From Mogibacterium sp. (GTDB taxonomy: Bacteria; Bacillota; Clostridia; Peptostreptococcales; Anaerovoracaceae), in the NCBI GenBank assembly GCA_017404265.1, contig JAFRCS010000015.1, positions 124,001 to 188,000 of the forward strand: a DNA stretch of 64,000 nucleotides, given 5' to 3'. A program made the position numbers and the translations under genes. The notes under the pieces were generated by a model. The model searched no databases. It was not told where the DNA came from and worked only from the letters and a program-made list of their open reading frames with translations. Positions 53,886 to 64,000 of this stretch are shown piece after piece (position 1 is the stretch's first letter; every line of letters starts with the position of its first letter).

Positions 53886-55034
53886 CTATTCCGGATCGCA
53901 ATATTCGCCGTATTCGCACCCTATGCCTTCAGCGTATACCTCGTCTATGAGCTTCTCATTGCGGCCGAAATTCGAGCGTTTGTAAAGCTTGAGCGTGCCT
54001 GTTCCGTTGCCGCCGTTCCACAGTCTGTTGTGCTTCTTGTATCCGGTCGGAGCCTCGTACTTGATGTTAAGCATGTCTTTCTTATAGCACCTGATCTGAG
54101 TGTCGAGCTTCGCGGTCCTTGTGGTCTGAAGAACGTGCCAGTGGATCTCATCGTCGGTCTCCCAGCAGTCGAACTTGGTGCGCGACAAAGTCCAGAACTT
54201 GGAGAAGTTGAACTCGTAATCCTTTCCTTCATAGTAGAACTCACCCAGGAGCTTCCTGTTGAGCGCGACACCGAACACCTTTGGTCTGCCGCCTCCGATG
54301 TTGAATACGCTGTTCTCGAGTTTTTTGCCTGTGATAAAGCTTTTGAGATTGTTGGATGAGAGCCATACCCAAGGGCTGGTGAAATCGCCGCCCCAGTTTT
54401 TGTCTGAATAGCCGTTACAGGTCTCTGGTCTGAGAATATACTTCACACCGTTCAGAACTATCTCTCCGGTGAATGCGGTCTTCATGCCCTCTGCGTGCCA
54501 GAACATCTCGAAGGCGTTGATGGCTCTGAAGAACTTGCTTGCGCCGTACCCAACATGGAAAGCGATCTCCTTTCTGATATCGAATTTCCAGCTCATCTCT
54601 CCTGCATCGCTCATCCATTCCGGATGGGCCGCCGCCTCTTCAGGAGTAACCTTTATCGATCCTTCCGAGTGCACCTCGCTGCATCTGCAGTCATCAGCGA
54701 CTATGCTGTACGGAGCCGTGGCGTGGATCTGAGCATCCTTGAGCGAGAAGAATCTGTGAAGCTGTCCGTGGTCCTCTCCCCAGAATCCGGCGTTGACCAT
54801 CAGGTAAGACGGACGCCTGCCTGCCTTCTGAGCCTCAGGATCATTCCAAACGATCACAGGCTCGTCTTCTGCAAGCGCAGGGTTGCATGTGAAGAACTCC
54901 ACGTAGAAAGGCTTTAGTTCTCCCGTCTCGGCGTTCTCAGCCGTCATCGAATGCCACCACCAGTCATAGCCTTTTTTTGCGAGCGGACCGTAGAGCATCC
55001 AGCGGTCTCTGGTAATATCATGAATGTTAGCCAT
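53886..55034 (-). CDS. Tocopherol-cyclase/CrtC-like lipocalin-fold protein
   Basis: A 382-residue protein without signal peptide, rich in tryptophan and aromatic residues. The segment GYSDKNWGGDFTSPWVWLSS near residue 220 is the most recognisable part and matches the tocopherol cyclase family, whose two lipocalin-like barrels bind hydrophobic molecules; AttH/CrtC-type proteins are related. Another notable block is GYDWWWHSMTAENAETGE near the start. It lies 36 bases downstream of the enoate reductase-SDR fusion, so it may bind or isomerise the same hydrophobic substrate. The exact reaction is unknown. Confidence 0.65.
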   Translation of the reverse strand: MANIHDITRDRWMLYGPLAKKGYDWWWHSMTAENAETGELKPFYVEFFTCNPALAEDEPVIVWNDPEAQKAGRRPSYLMVNAGFWGEDHGQLHRFFSLKDAQIHATAPYSIVADDCRCSEVHSEGSIKVTPEEAAAHPEWMSDAGEMSWKFDIRKEIAFHVGYGASKFFRAINAFEMFWHAEGMKTAFTGEIVLNGVKYILRPETCNGYSDKNWGGDFTSPWVWLSSNNLKSFITGKKLENSVFNIGGGRPKVFGVALNRKLLGEFYYEGKDYEFNFSKFWTLSRTKFDCWETDDEIHWHVLQTTRTAKLDTQIRCYKKDMLNIKYEAPTGYKKHNRLWNGGNGTGTLKLYKRSNFGRNEKLIDEVYAEGIGCEYGEYCDPE

Positions 55035-55070
55035 AATGATCTCCTTTCACTTAAAGTTTCACATCTGCGC

Positions 55071-58061
55071 TTATTTCTTCTCGAGTTCTTCTTTTATCTT
55101 CAGGAATCTCTTAAGTCTGTTCTTCTCAATACCGCAGTAGAAGCTCTTCACAGGCGGCACTATGCCCATGAGGAGTTTGGAAGGTCTCCATACCTTGCAC
55201 GGATAGATATGCTTCTTTGCCCTCTCTATGCCATCTATCATGCGGTCAGCTACGAGCTCGGCCTTCTGCACAGGGAACGGACGCCCCACGTCGATGCCGT
55301 TTCCGCCCACATTGAAGAAGTTTGTGGCTGTAGATACCGGATACACAGCGGTCAGCTTGAGGTTCTTTGGCGCCTCATATCTTACGGCCTCCTGAAAACC
55401 TTTCATGGCAAACTTAGTCGCTGTGTAAAGAGAGTATCCCGGGATGGCCATCTCTCCCATAGCAGATATAGTCCAGGCAAGGTGTCCTTCTCTGCCGTTC
55501 AGATGCTCAATATACTTAGTGTATGTGTAGATAGGTGAGATCGTATTGAGACTGAAGATGTTCTGGATGCGGTCCCAGTTGACATAGTCTAGCTTCTCAT
55601 AATACGGTGCGCCCGCATTCGCGATGATGAGATCGATCTTGTCAAAGAGCGATTCAGCCTTCTCGAAGAGTTTATCTACTCCCTCTTGCCTGCTTACGTC
55701 GCAGTTGAAGAGCGTGACGTTATCACCATAGCCTTTCAGCTTCTCGATCGTCCTGCTCGTGGCCAGCACCTTGTTGCCCTTCGCAGGGTCCGCAAGTTTG
55801 TCAAGCAGTTCCTTGCCGATGCCGCTCGACGCTCCGGTTATGACGATCGTCTTTCCCTTGATATCATTGATCTCTTTCCTGAATATCTTCTCAGTGATGT
55901 CGCTTATTACACCCATTGCCGCAGCCTCCTTAACTCTAACAGCTTTAATTTTTTCAGCTTCGACTCCGGTCCCTTCGTTACCCATTTCTATCTGCATCAC
56001 CGTATCGTACGCGCTGTGGCAGGCGTGCGCTATGGTTCCGCTTTTCTCTGCGTCTCCTACGCAGAATACATTACTGACTCCGACTTCCTTCAGCTCTTCA
56101 GCCAGCTTCGTCTGTGGTCTGACTCCCATCGCCAGCACGACACGGTCAGCCGGTATCTTGGTCTGTTCGCCTGTAGTCTTGTCCTCTACTATGACTCCGC
56201 CGTTCTCTATACTGCAGAGCTTTGTGCCTGTCAGTATCCTTGTTCCGTACGGTCTGATCCTCTCCATCTCGTCATCGACAAGCTGGAACCACGCGCCCGG
56301 AGCGATCTCATCCGCCATCTCAACTATGGTGACATTGTTGCCGTGTTCGTTGAGATACTGCGTCACCTCAAGACCTGTCATGCCCGATCCAATCACCACT
56401 ACATTGCTGTTATCGATGGCTGCGTTTCCGAGCAGAAGGTCCGGCGCCGCTATGACATCTTCCCTGTCGATGCCCGGTATCGAACGCGGTCTGAGCGGCG
56501 TGCCGCCCGTAGCGCAAACGACAGCGTACGGTTTCCTGTCCATTATTTCAGCTGCCGACAGTTCTTTGCCGAGGAAGATCTTTGCGCCTTCCTTCTTTGC
56601 AGCTGTCATGAGATCTTCTATAGCCCAGTAAAGACGCTCCTTGAGGTTGCCGGATGACGCGGCTATCACCTGTCCGCCGGCCTTCTCTGCTTTTTCATAG
56701 AGTTCTACATCGAAGCCCCTCATCGCCAGAGTCTTGGCTGCAGTCAGTCCCGAAGGGCCCGCGCCTATGACTATGATCTTACGGTCTTTGCCGTCCTTTG
56801 GCATATCATAGTAGAAGCGCTCGTTTCCGATGCTCATGTTGAGGGCACACTCGCCCGTCTTTCCCTCTCCGGCGTTGGTCATGAACGACCTTATGCAGTT
56901 AAGACAGCCTATGCACCTCTGTATGTCTTCAGGATGACCCGACTGCGCTTTCTCAGGCCAGTGAGGATCACATATAAAAGTCCTGGCAGAAGCGATAAAG
57001 TCCTGACAACCTTCTTCAAGCTGCTTCTCCGCCTGCTCAGGAGTTCTGATGACATTGGCCGCAACGACCGGTATGCTCACGGTCTCCTTTATGGCCTTTG
57101 CCAGATATTTACGCCAGCCCGGTTCATATGTAGTCGGCTCGAGCCAGCAGTTATATGTATCATAGTTTGCGCTGGATACATTGATGGCATCCACGCCAAG
57201 TTCTTCAAGCCTTTTGGCGATCTTCTTTCCTTCCTCAAGGCCATAGCCCTCGCCCGGCTTTCCTATTCTGTCCATCATCTCGTCTACAGTCAGACGGACC
57301 ATCAGAGGGTAGTCCTTTCCGCAGCGCTCCTTGATACCGGTGACGATCTCCTCCAGAAACCTCATGCGGTTCTCGAAGCTGCCTCCGTACTCATCTTTTC
57401 TGTGATTTGTATAAGGAGACAGGAACTGCTGGATCAGATACCCGTGAGCTCCGTGGAGCTCAACAATGTCTACTCCGGCCTTCTTGCATCTCTCAGCCGC
57501 GTCGATGAAATCCTGCTGGAGCTTGTGGATCTCCCTCCTGCTCATCGCGTGCATGATAGCCGCTCCGTGAGGGGCTTTCGGTCCCCTGGACGGAGCCTGC
57601 ACAGGAAAACTGATCCCTTTAGCCTCCAGCCCGAGAAGCAGTGGTGTGCACTTGTACATGAGGTCCATGAACTTAGGCACCCGCTCGGAGATAGGGATCA
57701 CTACAGGGAGCGAATTGAGGGTGCTTCCGTAGCCCTGCCTGCCCGCGTGATGCAGCTGGATAGCGAGCTTGGCTCCATGACTGTGGAGCTTTCTGACCAT
57801 CTCGCGCATAGGCTCGATGTGATAATCATGGCTCATCGAAAGCTGCGTGTAAGTCGCCGCGCCTGTCATGTCATTGACCCTGCAGATACCCGGAATAATG
57901 AGGCCAACACCCCCTTTGGCCCTCTCCTCGTAGTAATCCGAGAGTCTCGGTGTTACCTTGCCGCTCGGCTCCCCTAAACTGAACTCCGCGGCTGTCATGA
58001 CTATCCTGTTTTTTATCTCTACATTCCCAATACTCATCGGTGAAAACAGCATGTCGTACAT
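55071..58061 (-). CDS. 2-Enoate reductase (old yellow enzyme type) fused to a short-chain dehydrogenase
   Basis: A 996-residue fusion. Residues 1-370 are an FMN-binding barrel (HHAGRQGYG, ELHGAHGYLIQQFLSPYTNH). A cluster motif CIGCLNC with a distant cysteine (near 385-408) and two nucleotide-binding folds (VIGAGPSGLTAAKTLAMRG; VVIGSGMTGLEVTQYLNEHG) follow, as in 2,4-dienoyl-CoA reductase, BaiCD and BaiH. Residues 735-996 are a complete SDR: TGASSGIG at 742, NAG near 815, and Ser866, Tyr879, Lys883. One protein could thus reduce a C=C bond and a neighbouring carbonyl. The substrate is unknown; steroid-, bile-acid- or terpenoid-like compounds are possible. Confidence 0.88.
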   Translation of the reverse strand: MYDMLFSPMSIGNVEIKNRIVMTAAEFSLGEPSGKVTPRLSDYYEERAKGGVGLIIPGICRVNDMTGAATYTQLSMSHDYHIEPMREMVRKLHSHGAKLAIQLHHAGRQGYGSTLNSLPVVIPISERVPKFMDLMYKCTPLLLGLEAKGISFPVQAPSRGPKAPHGAAIMHAMSRREIHKLQQDFIDAAERCKKAGVDIVELHGAHGYLIQQFLSPYTNHRKDEYGGSFENRMRFLEEIVTGIKERCGKDYPLMVRLTVDEMMDRIGKPGEGYGLEEGKKIAKRLEELGVDAINVSSANYDTYNCWLEPTTYEPGWRKYLAKAIKETVSIPVVAANVIRTPEQAEKQLEEGCQDFIASARTFICDPHWPEKAQSGHPEDIQRCIGCLNCIRSFMTNAGEGKTGECALNMSIGNERFYYDMPKDGKDRKIIVIGAGPSGLTAAKTLAMRGFDVELYEKAEKAGGQVIAASSGNLKERLYWAIEDLMTAAKKEGAKIFLGKELSAAEIMDRKPYAVVCATGGTPLRPRSIPGIDREDVIAAPDLLLGNAAIDNSNVVVIGSGMTGLEVTQYLNEHGNNVTIVEMADEIAPGAWFQLVDDEMERIRPYGTRILTGTKLCSIENGGVIVEDKTTGEQTKIPADRVVLAMGVRPQTKLAEELKEVGVSNVFCVGDAEKSGTIAHACHSAYDTVMQIEMGNEGTGVEAEKIKAVRVKEAAAMGVISDITEKIFRKEINDIKGKTIVITGASSGIGKELLDKLADPAKGNKVLATSRTIEKLKGYGDNVTLFNCDVSRQEGVDKLFEKAESLFDKIDLIIANAGAPYYEKLDYVNWDRIQNIFSLNTISPIYTYTKYIEHLNGREGHLAWTISAMGEMAIPGYSLYTATKFAMKGFQEAVRYEAPKNLKLTAVYPVSTATNFFNVGGNGIDVGRPFPVQKAELVADRMIDGIERAKKHIYPCKVWRPSKLLMGIVPPVKSFYCGIEKNRLKRFLKIKEELEKK

Positions 58062-58115
58062 AGCATTTCCTCCTGATGAATATTAAAAAAGTTTACAATT
58101 GAATTATACAAGAAA

Positions 58116-58154
58116 AGAGCGGGTGCTGCATCTTGTTATCGGCTTTCCCGCTCT
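58116..58154 (-). terminator. Intrinsic terminator of the pyrG-glmS-deacylase run
   Basis: Stem AGAGCGGG (58116-58123) with CCCGCTCT (58147-58154), followed on the minus strand by TTTTCTTG. A TATAAT (58108-58103, minus) directly after it may be the -10 of the enoate reductase fusion gene, though no good -35 is seen. Confidence 0.72.
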
Positions 58155-58161
58155 CTATTGA

Positions 58162-59742
58162 TCATTGTTTTTTGAGCAATACCTTGCCGGCCTGTCCGCC
58201 GAGATATGCTCCGTCCTGCATAACAGGATGTCCGTTCACATACACATGAACTATTCCCTCCGGACGGAAGTCAGGCTTCGACTCATCGACCTTTATGTTG
58301 TCGAGATCGATGACCGTGATATCCGCCTTGTATCCCTCGCGGAGATACCCTCTTTCCGGTATCTTATAACGATCTGCCGTTTTTCCGGTCATCTTGCAGA
58401 CTACCTTCTCGACAGGGATGCAGTTCTTCTTCGCAAGCAGGAAGAACTGCGGGAATGTCTGGAATGCCGCTATATTCTGCAGTCCTTTCTCTTCTACCCA
58501 GGCGTCGGTCATGAATACTGAAAGTTCATCGTTCATAAGGCGCTGCACTATCTCATCATTGTAGTACTTGCCCAGATAGATGCTGCCTGCTCTGTTCGAA
58601 AGATCGACCAGTTTCAGGTACATATCGAGATACGACAGTCCCTCTTCATCCGCGCACTGCGGGATGGTCTTGCCCTCATACTCCGGATGATCATCTGAAA
58701 TATACGCGACGACCATGTCATCCCAGTCGATGCCAAGCACCTTGCGGTACATGAGTATCGTCAGCTCAAGCTTGCGGCGGTTTGCCGGCTTTACGGCTTC
58801 TTCCTTGCTGAGCTGCGCGTACCACTCAGGAAATACGACGGTTATGACCGATGCTCCGTAGTGGAACGCGTAGTTGTCGAAAGCGATAGGCTTGCCCTTG
58901 CAGGACTCGCGGTGGAAGGTCGAGAGCATCTTATCGAGCAATTTCCAGCTTCTCTGCCCTGTGAATATGAGATGACTGTACTCGAGCCTGCAGCCGGACT
59001 TGTGCATGATGTCCACTGCCTCATCGAGTCCCATCTCAAGGTGTGACTTCTTTGTGATCAGCGGGTAGTCCGCGCTGACTATGGAACACGCTCTCGGATG
59101 TATGGTGACTATTCCGTCGTATTTGGCTATCTCCTTCGCAAAGGCGATTATCTCGTCTTCCTGAGCATAGCGGTCAGGCTCGTACATGAATCCGAATGAA
59201 CCGCCAAACGCTCCGCCCTCCATGGCCTCGCGCACATGTTCAAGCTCTTTCTCTATCTGATCCGGAGTAAGAGGCGTCGGATCATATCCTGTCATGCCTG
59301 CTCTTACAGAGCCCTGACCGATAAGAGGAGCTATGTTCACGTAAAGCTTACCCTCCGCGCGCTTCTTGAACTCCGCGAAGCTGCATGGGTGCATGGTATC
59401 AAAGAGGCCTCCGCCTATCTTATCTTTGTAAGGTGTATTCGGATCGACTCCGAACGGTGAAAAGCTGCAGTTTCCCGTGATCTGTGTCGTGATGCCCTGC
59501 TCAATGAAAGGCTTGTAGAACTTCTCCGCGTCTTCTCTGTCATAGAAGAAGTCGTTATGTGAGTGCGCATCTATGAAGCCCGGGCATATCTGTTTTCCGC
59601 TGATATCTATAGTCTTGTCTGCCTTGGCTTTAATATTTTCAGCGACTTTGACTATCCTGTCGTCCTCGATGAGCACATCGCCCACATAAGGCCTTCTGCC
59701 GCTTCCGTCATAGATGGTCCCGCCTTTGAAAAGTGTTTTCAT
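58162..59742 (-). CDS. N-acyl-D-amino-acid deacylase family amidohydrolase
   Basis: A 526-residue metal-dependent amidohydrolase. Motifs: the N-terminal sandwich (TLFKGGTIYDGSGRRPYVGD), PGFIDAHSHNDFF near residue 60 with metal histidines, TQITGNCSFSPFG near 90 including the metal-binding cysteine typical of D-aminoacylases, and a C-terminal sandwich (GIVHVYVNGHPVMQDG). It should hydrolyse N-acyl-D-amino acids or related amides such as N-acyl dipeptides. Start at 59742 because GGAGG lies five bases upstream. It follows glmS by 11 bases, hinting at a role in recycling wall-derived D-amino acids. Confidence 0.87.
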   Translation of the reverse strand: MKTLFKGGTIYDGSGRRPYVGDVLIEDDRIVKVAENIKAKADKTIDISGKQICPGFIDAHSHNDFFYDREDAEKFYKPFIEQGITTQITGNCSFSPFGVDPNTPYKDKIGGGLFDTMHPCSFAEFKKRAEGKLYVNIAPLIGQGSVRAGMTGYDPTPLTPDQIEKELEHVREAMEGGAFGGSFGFMYEPDRYAQEDEIIAFAKEIAKYDGIVTIHPRACSIVSADYPLITKKSHLEMGLDEAVDIMHKSGCRLEYSHLIFTGQRSWKLLDKMLSTFHRESCKGKPIAFDNYAFHYGASVITVVFPEWYAQLSKEEAVKPANRRKLELTILMYRKVLGIDWDDMVVAYISDDHPEYEGKTIPQCADEEGLSYLDMYLKLVDLSNRAGSIYLGKYYNDEIVQRLMNDELSVFMTDAWVEEKGLQNIAAFQTFPQFFLLAKKNCIPVEKVVCKMTGKTADRYKIPERGYLREGYKADITVIDLDNIKVDESKPDFRPEGIVHVYVNGHPVMQDGAYLGGQAGKVLLKKQ

Positions 59743-59753
59743 CTCTCCCTCCA

Positions 59754-61622
59754 TCACTCAACTGTAACTGATTTTGCCAGATTACGCGGCTTGTCTACGT
59801 CAAGACCCTTTGCCACACTTGTATAATAGCCCAGGAGCTGGAGCGGTATCACCGCGATACTTCCGATGAAGTGCTCATCTGCCCGCGGCACATATATAGC
59901 AAAATTAACGGAATCCTCGACTCCATAGTTGCCGTCAGCGGTCACACCCATGAGATAAGCTCCGCGGGCCTTGCACTCGGCCATGTTGCTGATGGTCTTC
60001 TCCATGAGTTCGCCCTGGGTCAGTATACCTATCACCAGCACTCCGTCTTCTACAAGGCTGATAGTTCCGTGCTTTAATTCGCCTGCCGCGTAAGCTTCGC
60101 TATGTATATAGCTTATCTCCTTCATCTTGAGGCTGCCTTCAAGGCTTATGGCATAATCAAGCCCCCTGCCCAGATAGAACATATCGCTCGCGTTGGAGTG
60201 CTTTGAAGCGAACCACTGTATGCGCTCCTTATTCCGGATCGCCTGTTCTATCTTTTCAGGAAGAGCCAGCAGTTCCTCTATGTAATACTTGTAATCGTTC
60301 TTTTTGATCTTGCCCCTGACATACGCCAGCTGCACAGCCAGAGCATACAAAGCAGCCAGCTGGGCGCTGTAGGCCTTTGTAGTCGCTACCGCGATCTCAG
60401 GTCCTGCCAGAGTGTAGAGCACGTTGTTAGCTTCTCTGGCTATGGTGGACCCCACCACGTTGACGATCGCGAGAGTCCTGATGCCGTTGGCTTTAGCCGC
60501 TCTGAGAGCCGCCAGAGTATCTGCCGTCTCACCGGACTGAGAGATGATGACCACGAGAGCGTTCTTGTCGATCAGCATCTTCTTATATCTGAACTCAGAT
60601 GCTATCTCTGTCCTTACCGGCACCTCGGCCAGGTCTTCCATGACGTACATGCCTGCCATTCCGGCATGCCATGCGGAGCCGCACGCTACTATACGTATCT
60701 CGCTGATGCCTTTAAGGATATCGTCGGAAAGCCCTGCTCCTGAAAGGTCTATCTTTCCATCCTTTATGACGCTTGCAAGAGTATCCTGTACAGCCCTTGG
60801 CTGCTCATGGATCTCCTTGATCATAAAGTGTTCATATCCGCCCTTCTCAGCTGCCTCGGCATCCCAGTCGATATGTGTGCATTCAACCTGGACCTCATCA
60901 CCGTTCAGATCGTAGAAATGCGCCTCGCCCGGTAACAGTCTTACCGACTGAAGGTTGTCAATATAGTAGATATCCCTTGTGTATTTGAGTACAGCCGGAA
61001 CATCAGAAGCAAGGAAAGTCTCCCCATCGGCCACTCCTATGACCATAGGGCTGTCCTTTCTCGCAGCGTATATCTCGCCCGGGTAGTCCTTGAACATCAG
61101 AGCCAGAGCGTATGAGCCGCGTACACGCACCATCATCCTGTTGATGGCGTCGATAGGCCCTATTTTATATTTCTTGTAATAATAGTCGACCAGTTTGATG
61201 ACCACCTCGGTATCGGTCGTGCTATAGAAAACGTAGCCGTTGCCGACCAGTTTGGCCTTTAGTTCTTCGTAATTCTCAATGATCCCGTTGTGGACTCCGA
61301 CGACCTCCGATTCTACAGGTCCGGAAGCTGACACCTTTGCGTTGCCGCTGACATGAGGATGAGCGTTGATCTGAGTCGGCTCTCCGTGAGTCGCCCATCT
61401 GGTATGTCCTATGCCGCAGCTGCCCGGAAGAGCGGCTCCGTTGTCGATCTTCTCAGCAAGATTTTTCAGCTTGCCGGTCGCCTTGACTACCTCAGCGAGA
61501 GATTCTCCGTCTCTTACGGCGAGTCCCGCTGAGTCGTATCCTCTGTATTCGAGTTTTGACAGTCCGTCAAGCAACACCGGAGCGGCCTGCTGTCTGCCTG
61601 TAAATCCTACTATTCCGCACAT
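59754..61622 (-). CDS. glmS: Glutamine-fructose-6-phosphate aminotransferase (isomerizing)
   Basis: A 622-residue enzyme making glucosamine-6-phosphate, the entry to wall amino sugars. The N-terminal nucleophile is Cys2 (MCGIVGFTG); the glutaminase domain includes GIGHTRWATHGEPTQINAHP near residue 72. Two SIS isomerase domains follow (ISQSGETADTLAALRAAK, near 352, and YLGRGLDYAISLEGSLKMKE), and the C terminus ends with LAKSVTVE. No ribozyme-like or other long leader is present: the upstream pyrG stop is nine bases away, so control by a glmS ribozyme can be excluded at this position. Confidence 0.96.
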   Translation of the reverse strand: MCGIVGFTGRQQAAPVLLDGLSKLEYRGYDSAGLAVRDGESLAEVVKATGKLKNLAEKIDNGAALPGSCGIGHTRWATHGEPTQINAHPHVSGNAKVSASGPVESEVVGVHNGIIENYEELKAKLVGNGYVFYSTTDTEVVIKLVDYYYKKYKIGPIDAINRMMVRVRGSYALALMFKDYPGEIYAARKDSPMVIGVADGETFLASDVPAVLKYTRDIYYIDNLQSVRLLPGEAHFYDLNGDEVQVECTHIDWDAEAAEKGGYEHFMIKEIHEQPRAVQDTLASVIKDGKIDLSGAGLSDDILKGISEIRIVACGSAWHAGMAGMYVMEDLAEVPVRTEIASEFRYKKMLIDKNALVVIISQSGETADTLAALRAAKANGIRTLAIVNVVGSTIAREANNVLYTLAGPEIAVATTKAYSAQLAALYALAVQLAYVRGKIKKNDYKYYIEELLALPEKIEQAIRNKERIQWFASKHSNASDMFYLGRGLDYAISLEGSLKMKEISYIHSEAYAAGELKHGTISLVEDGVLVIGILTQGELMEKTISNMAECKARGAYLMGVTADGNYGVEDSVNFAIYVPRADEHFIGSIAVIPLQLLGYYTSVAKGLDVDKPRNLAKSVTVE

Positions 61623-61631
61623 AAATTACCT

Positions 61632-64000
<2,369 letters not shown>

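Noticed and set aside
52836..54359. Plus-strand open frame of 507 codons spanning two genes
   Set aside because: It runs antisense to the alcohol dehydrogenase and tocopherol-cyclase-like genes and through the terminator between them; composition is not protein-like.
56934..57977. Plus-strand open frame of 347 codons
   Set aside because: Antisense shadow of the enoate reductase domain.

Overview
The window reads as chromosome of an anaerobic, amino-acid-fermenting Gram-positive bacterium of the Clostridia. The signs are lipoproteins with Firmicutes-type signal peptides, strong GGAGG ribosome sites, a two-subunit oxygen-sensitive L-serine dehydratase, a tungsten aldehyde:ferredoxin oxidoreductase, old-yellow-enzyme type enoate reductases and many amidohydrolases. 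A gut or oral Eubacteriales lineage (Anaerovoracaceae-like) is my guess from gene content only. Coding density is very high, most genes lie on the minus strand, and I see no stretch over 300 bases without a gene, no rRNA or tRNA, no CRISPR array, no insertion sequence and no prophage.

Layout. 1-5241: a purine/nucleoside-type BMP ABC transporter operon ending in adenine deaminase. 5474-11784: two fold-type II PLP enzymes (one threonine-synthase-like), an FAD oxidoreductase, an OFA-type MFS transporter and a DUF975 membrane protein. 11929-12958: azlCD amino-acid exporter on the plus strand. 12955-19323: galactokinase, a domain-permuted GH3 beta-glucosidase, a YfcC carrier and an M20 peptidase; then mscL, a cyclophilin lipoprotein and a large Tet-like GTPase fused to a YacP/Rae1-like NYN nuclease domain. 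23289-26096: trkA-trkH potassium uptake. 26100-29043: a MATE exporter and an M32 carboxypeptidase. 29124-33438: L-serine dehydratase operon that also encodes a MATE-histidine-kinase-like ATPase fusion and a LysR regulator. 33582-37753: plus-strand operon of two M20 amidohydrolases flanking a DUF5058 membrane-protein pair, with a clear LysR box and sigma-A-type promoter in front.

37862-53777 is a metal-cofactor island: a redox trio (2Fe-2S ferredoxin reductase, CrtI-like flavoprotein, ketopantoate-reductase-like protein), two MoeA proteins (one with a periplasmic-binding-like tail), a TupABC tungstate importer, a MOSC-MogA fusion, MoaA, MoaC, a MoeB/HesA-like adenylyltransferase on the opposite strand, a MoaD-like sulfur carrier, a ferredoxin, an aldehyde:ferredoxin oxidoreductase and an iron alcohol dehydrogenase. 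Together these import tungstate, build the pterin cofactor, insert the metal and use it for aldehyde oxidation, with the alcohol dehydrogenase linking alcohols and aldehydes.

53886-64000: a tocopherol-cyclase-like protein beside a 996-residue fusion of an enoate reductase with a short-chain dehydrogenase, then a D-aminoacylase-family enzyme in one run with glmS and pyrG, and a flavodoxin-like protein whose frame runs off the right edge.

The most unusual items are the GTPase-NYN fusion, the enoate reductase-SDR fusion with its lipocalin-like neighbour, the MATE-ATPase fusion and the DUF5058 pair between two amidohydrolases.
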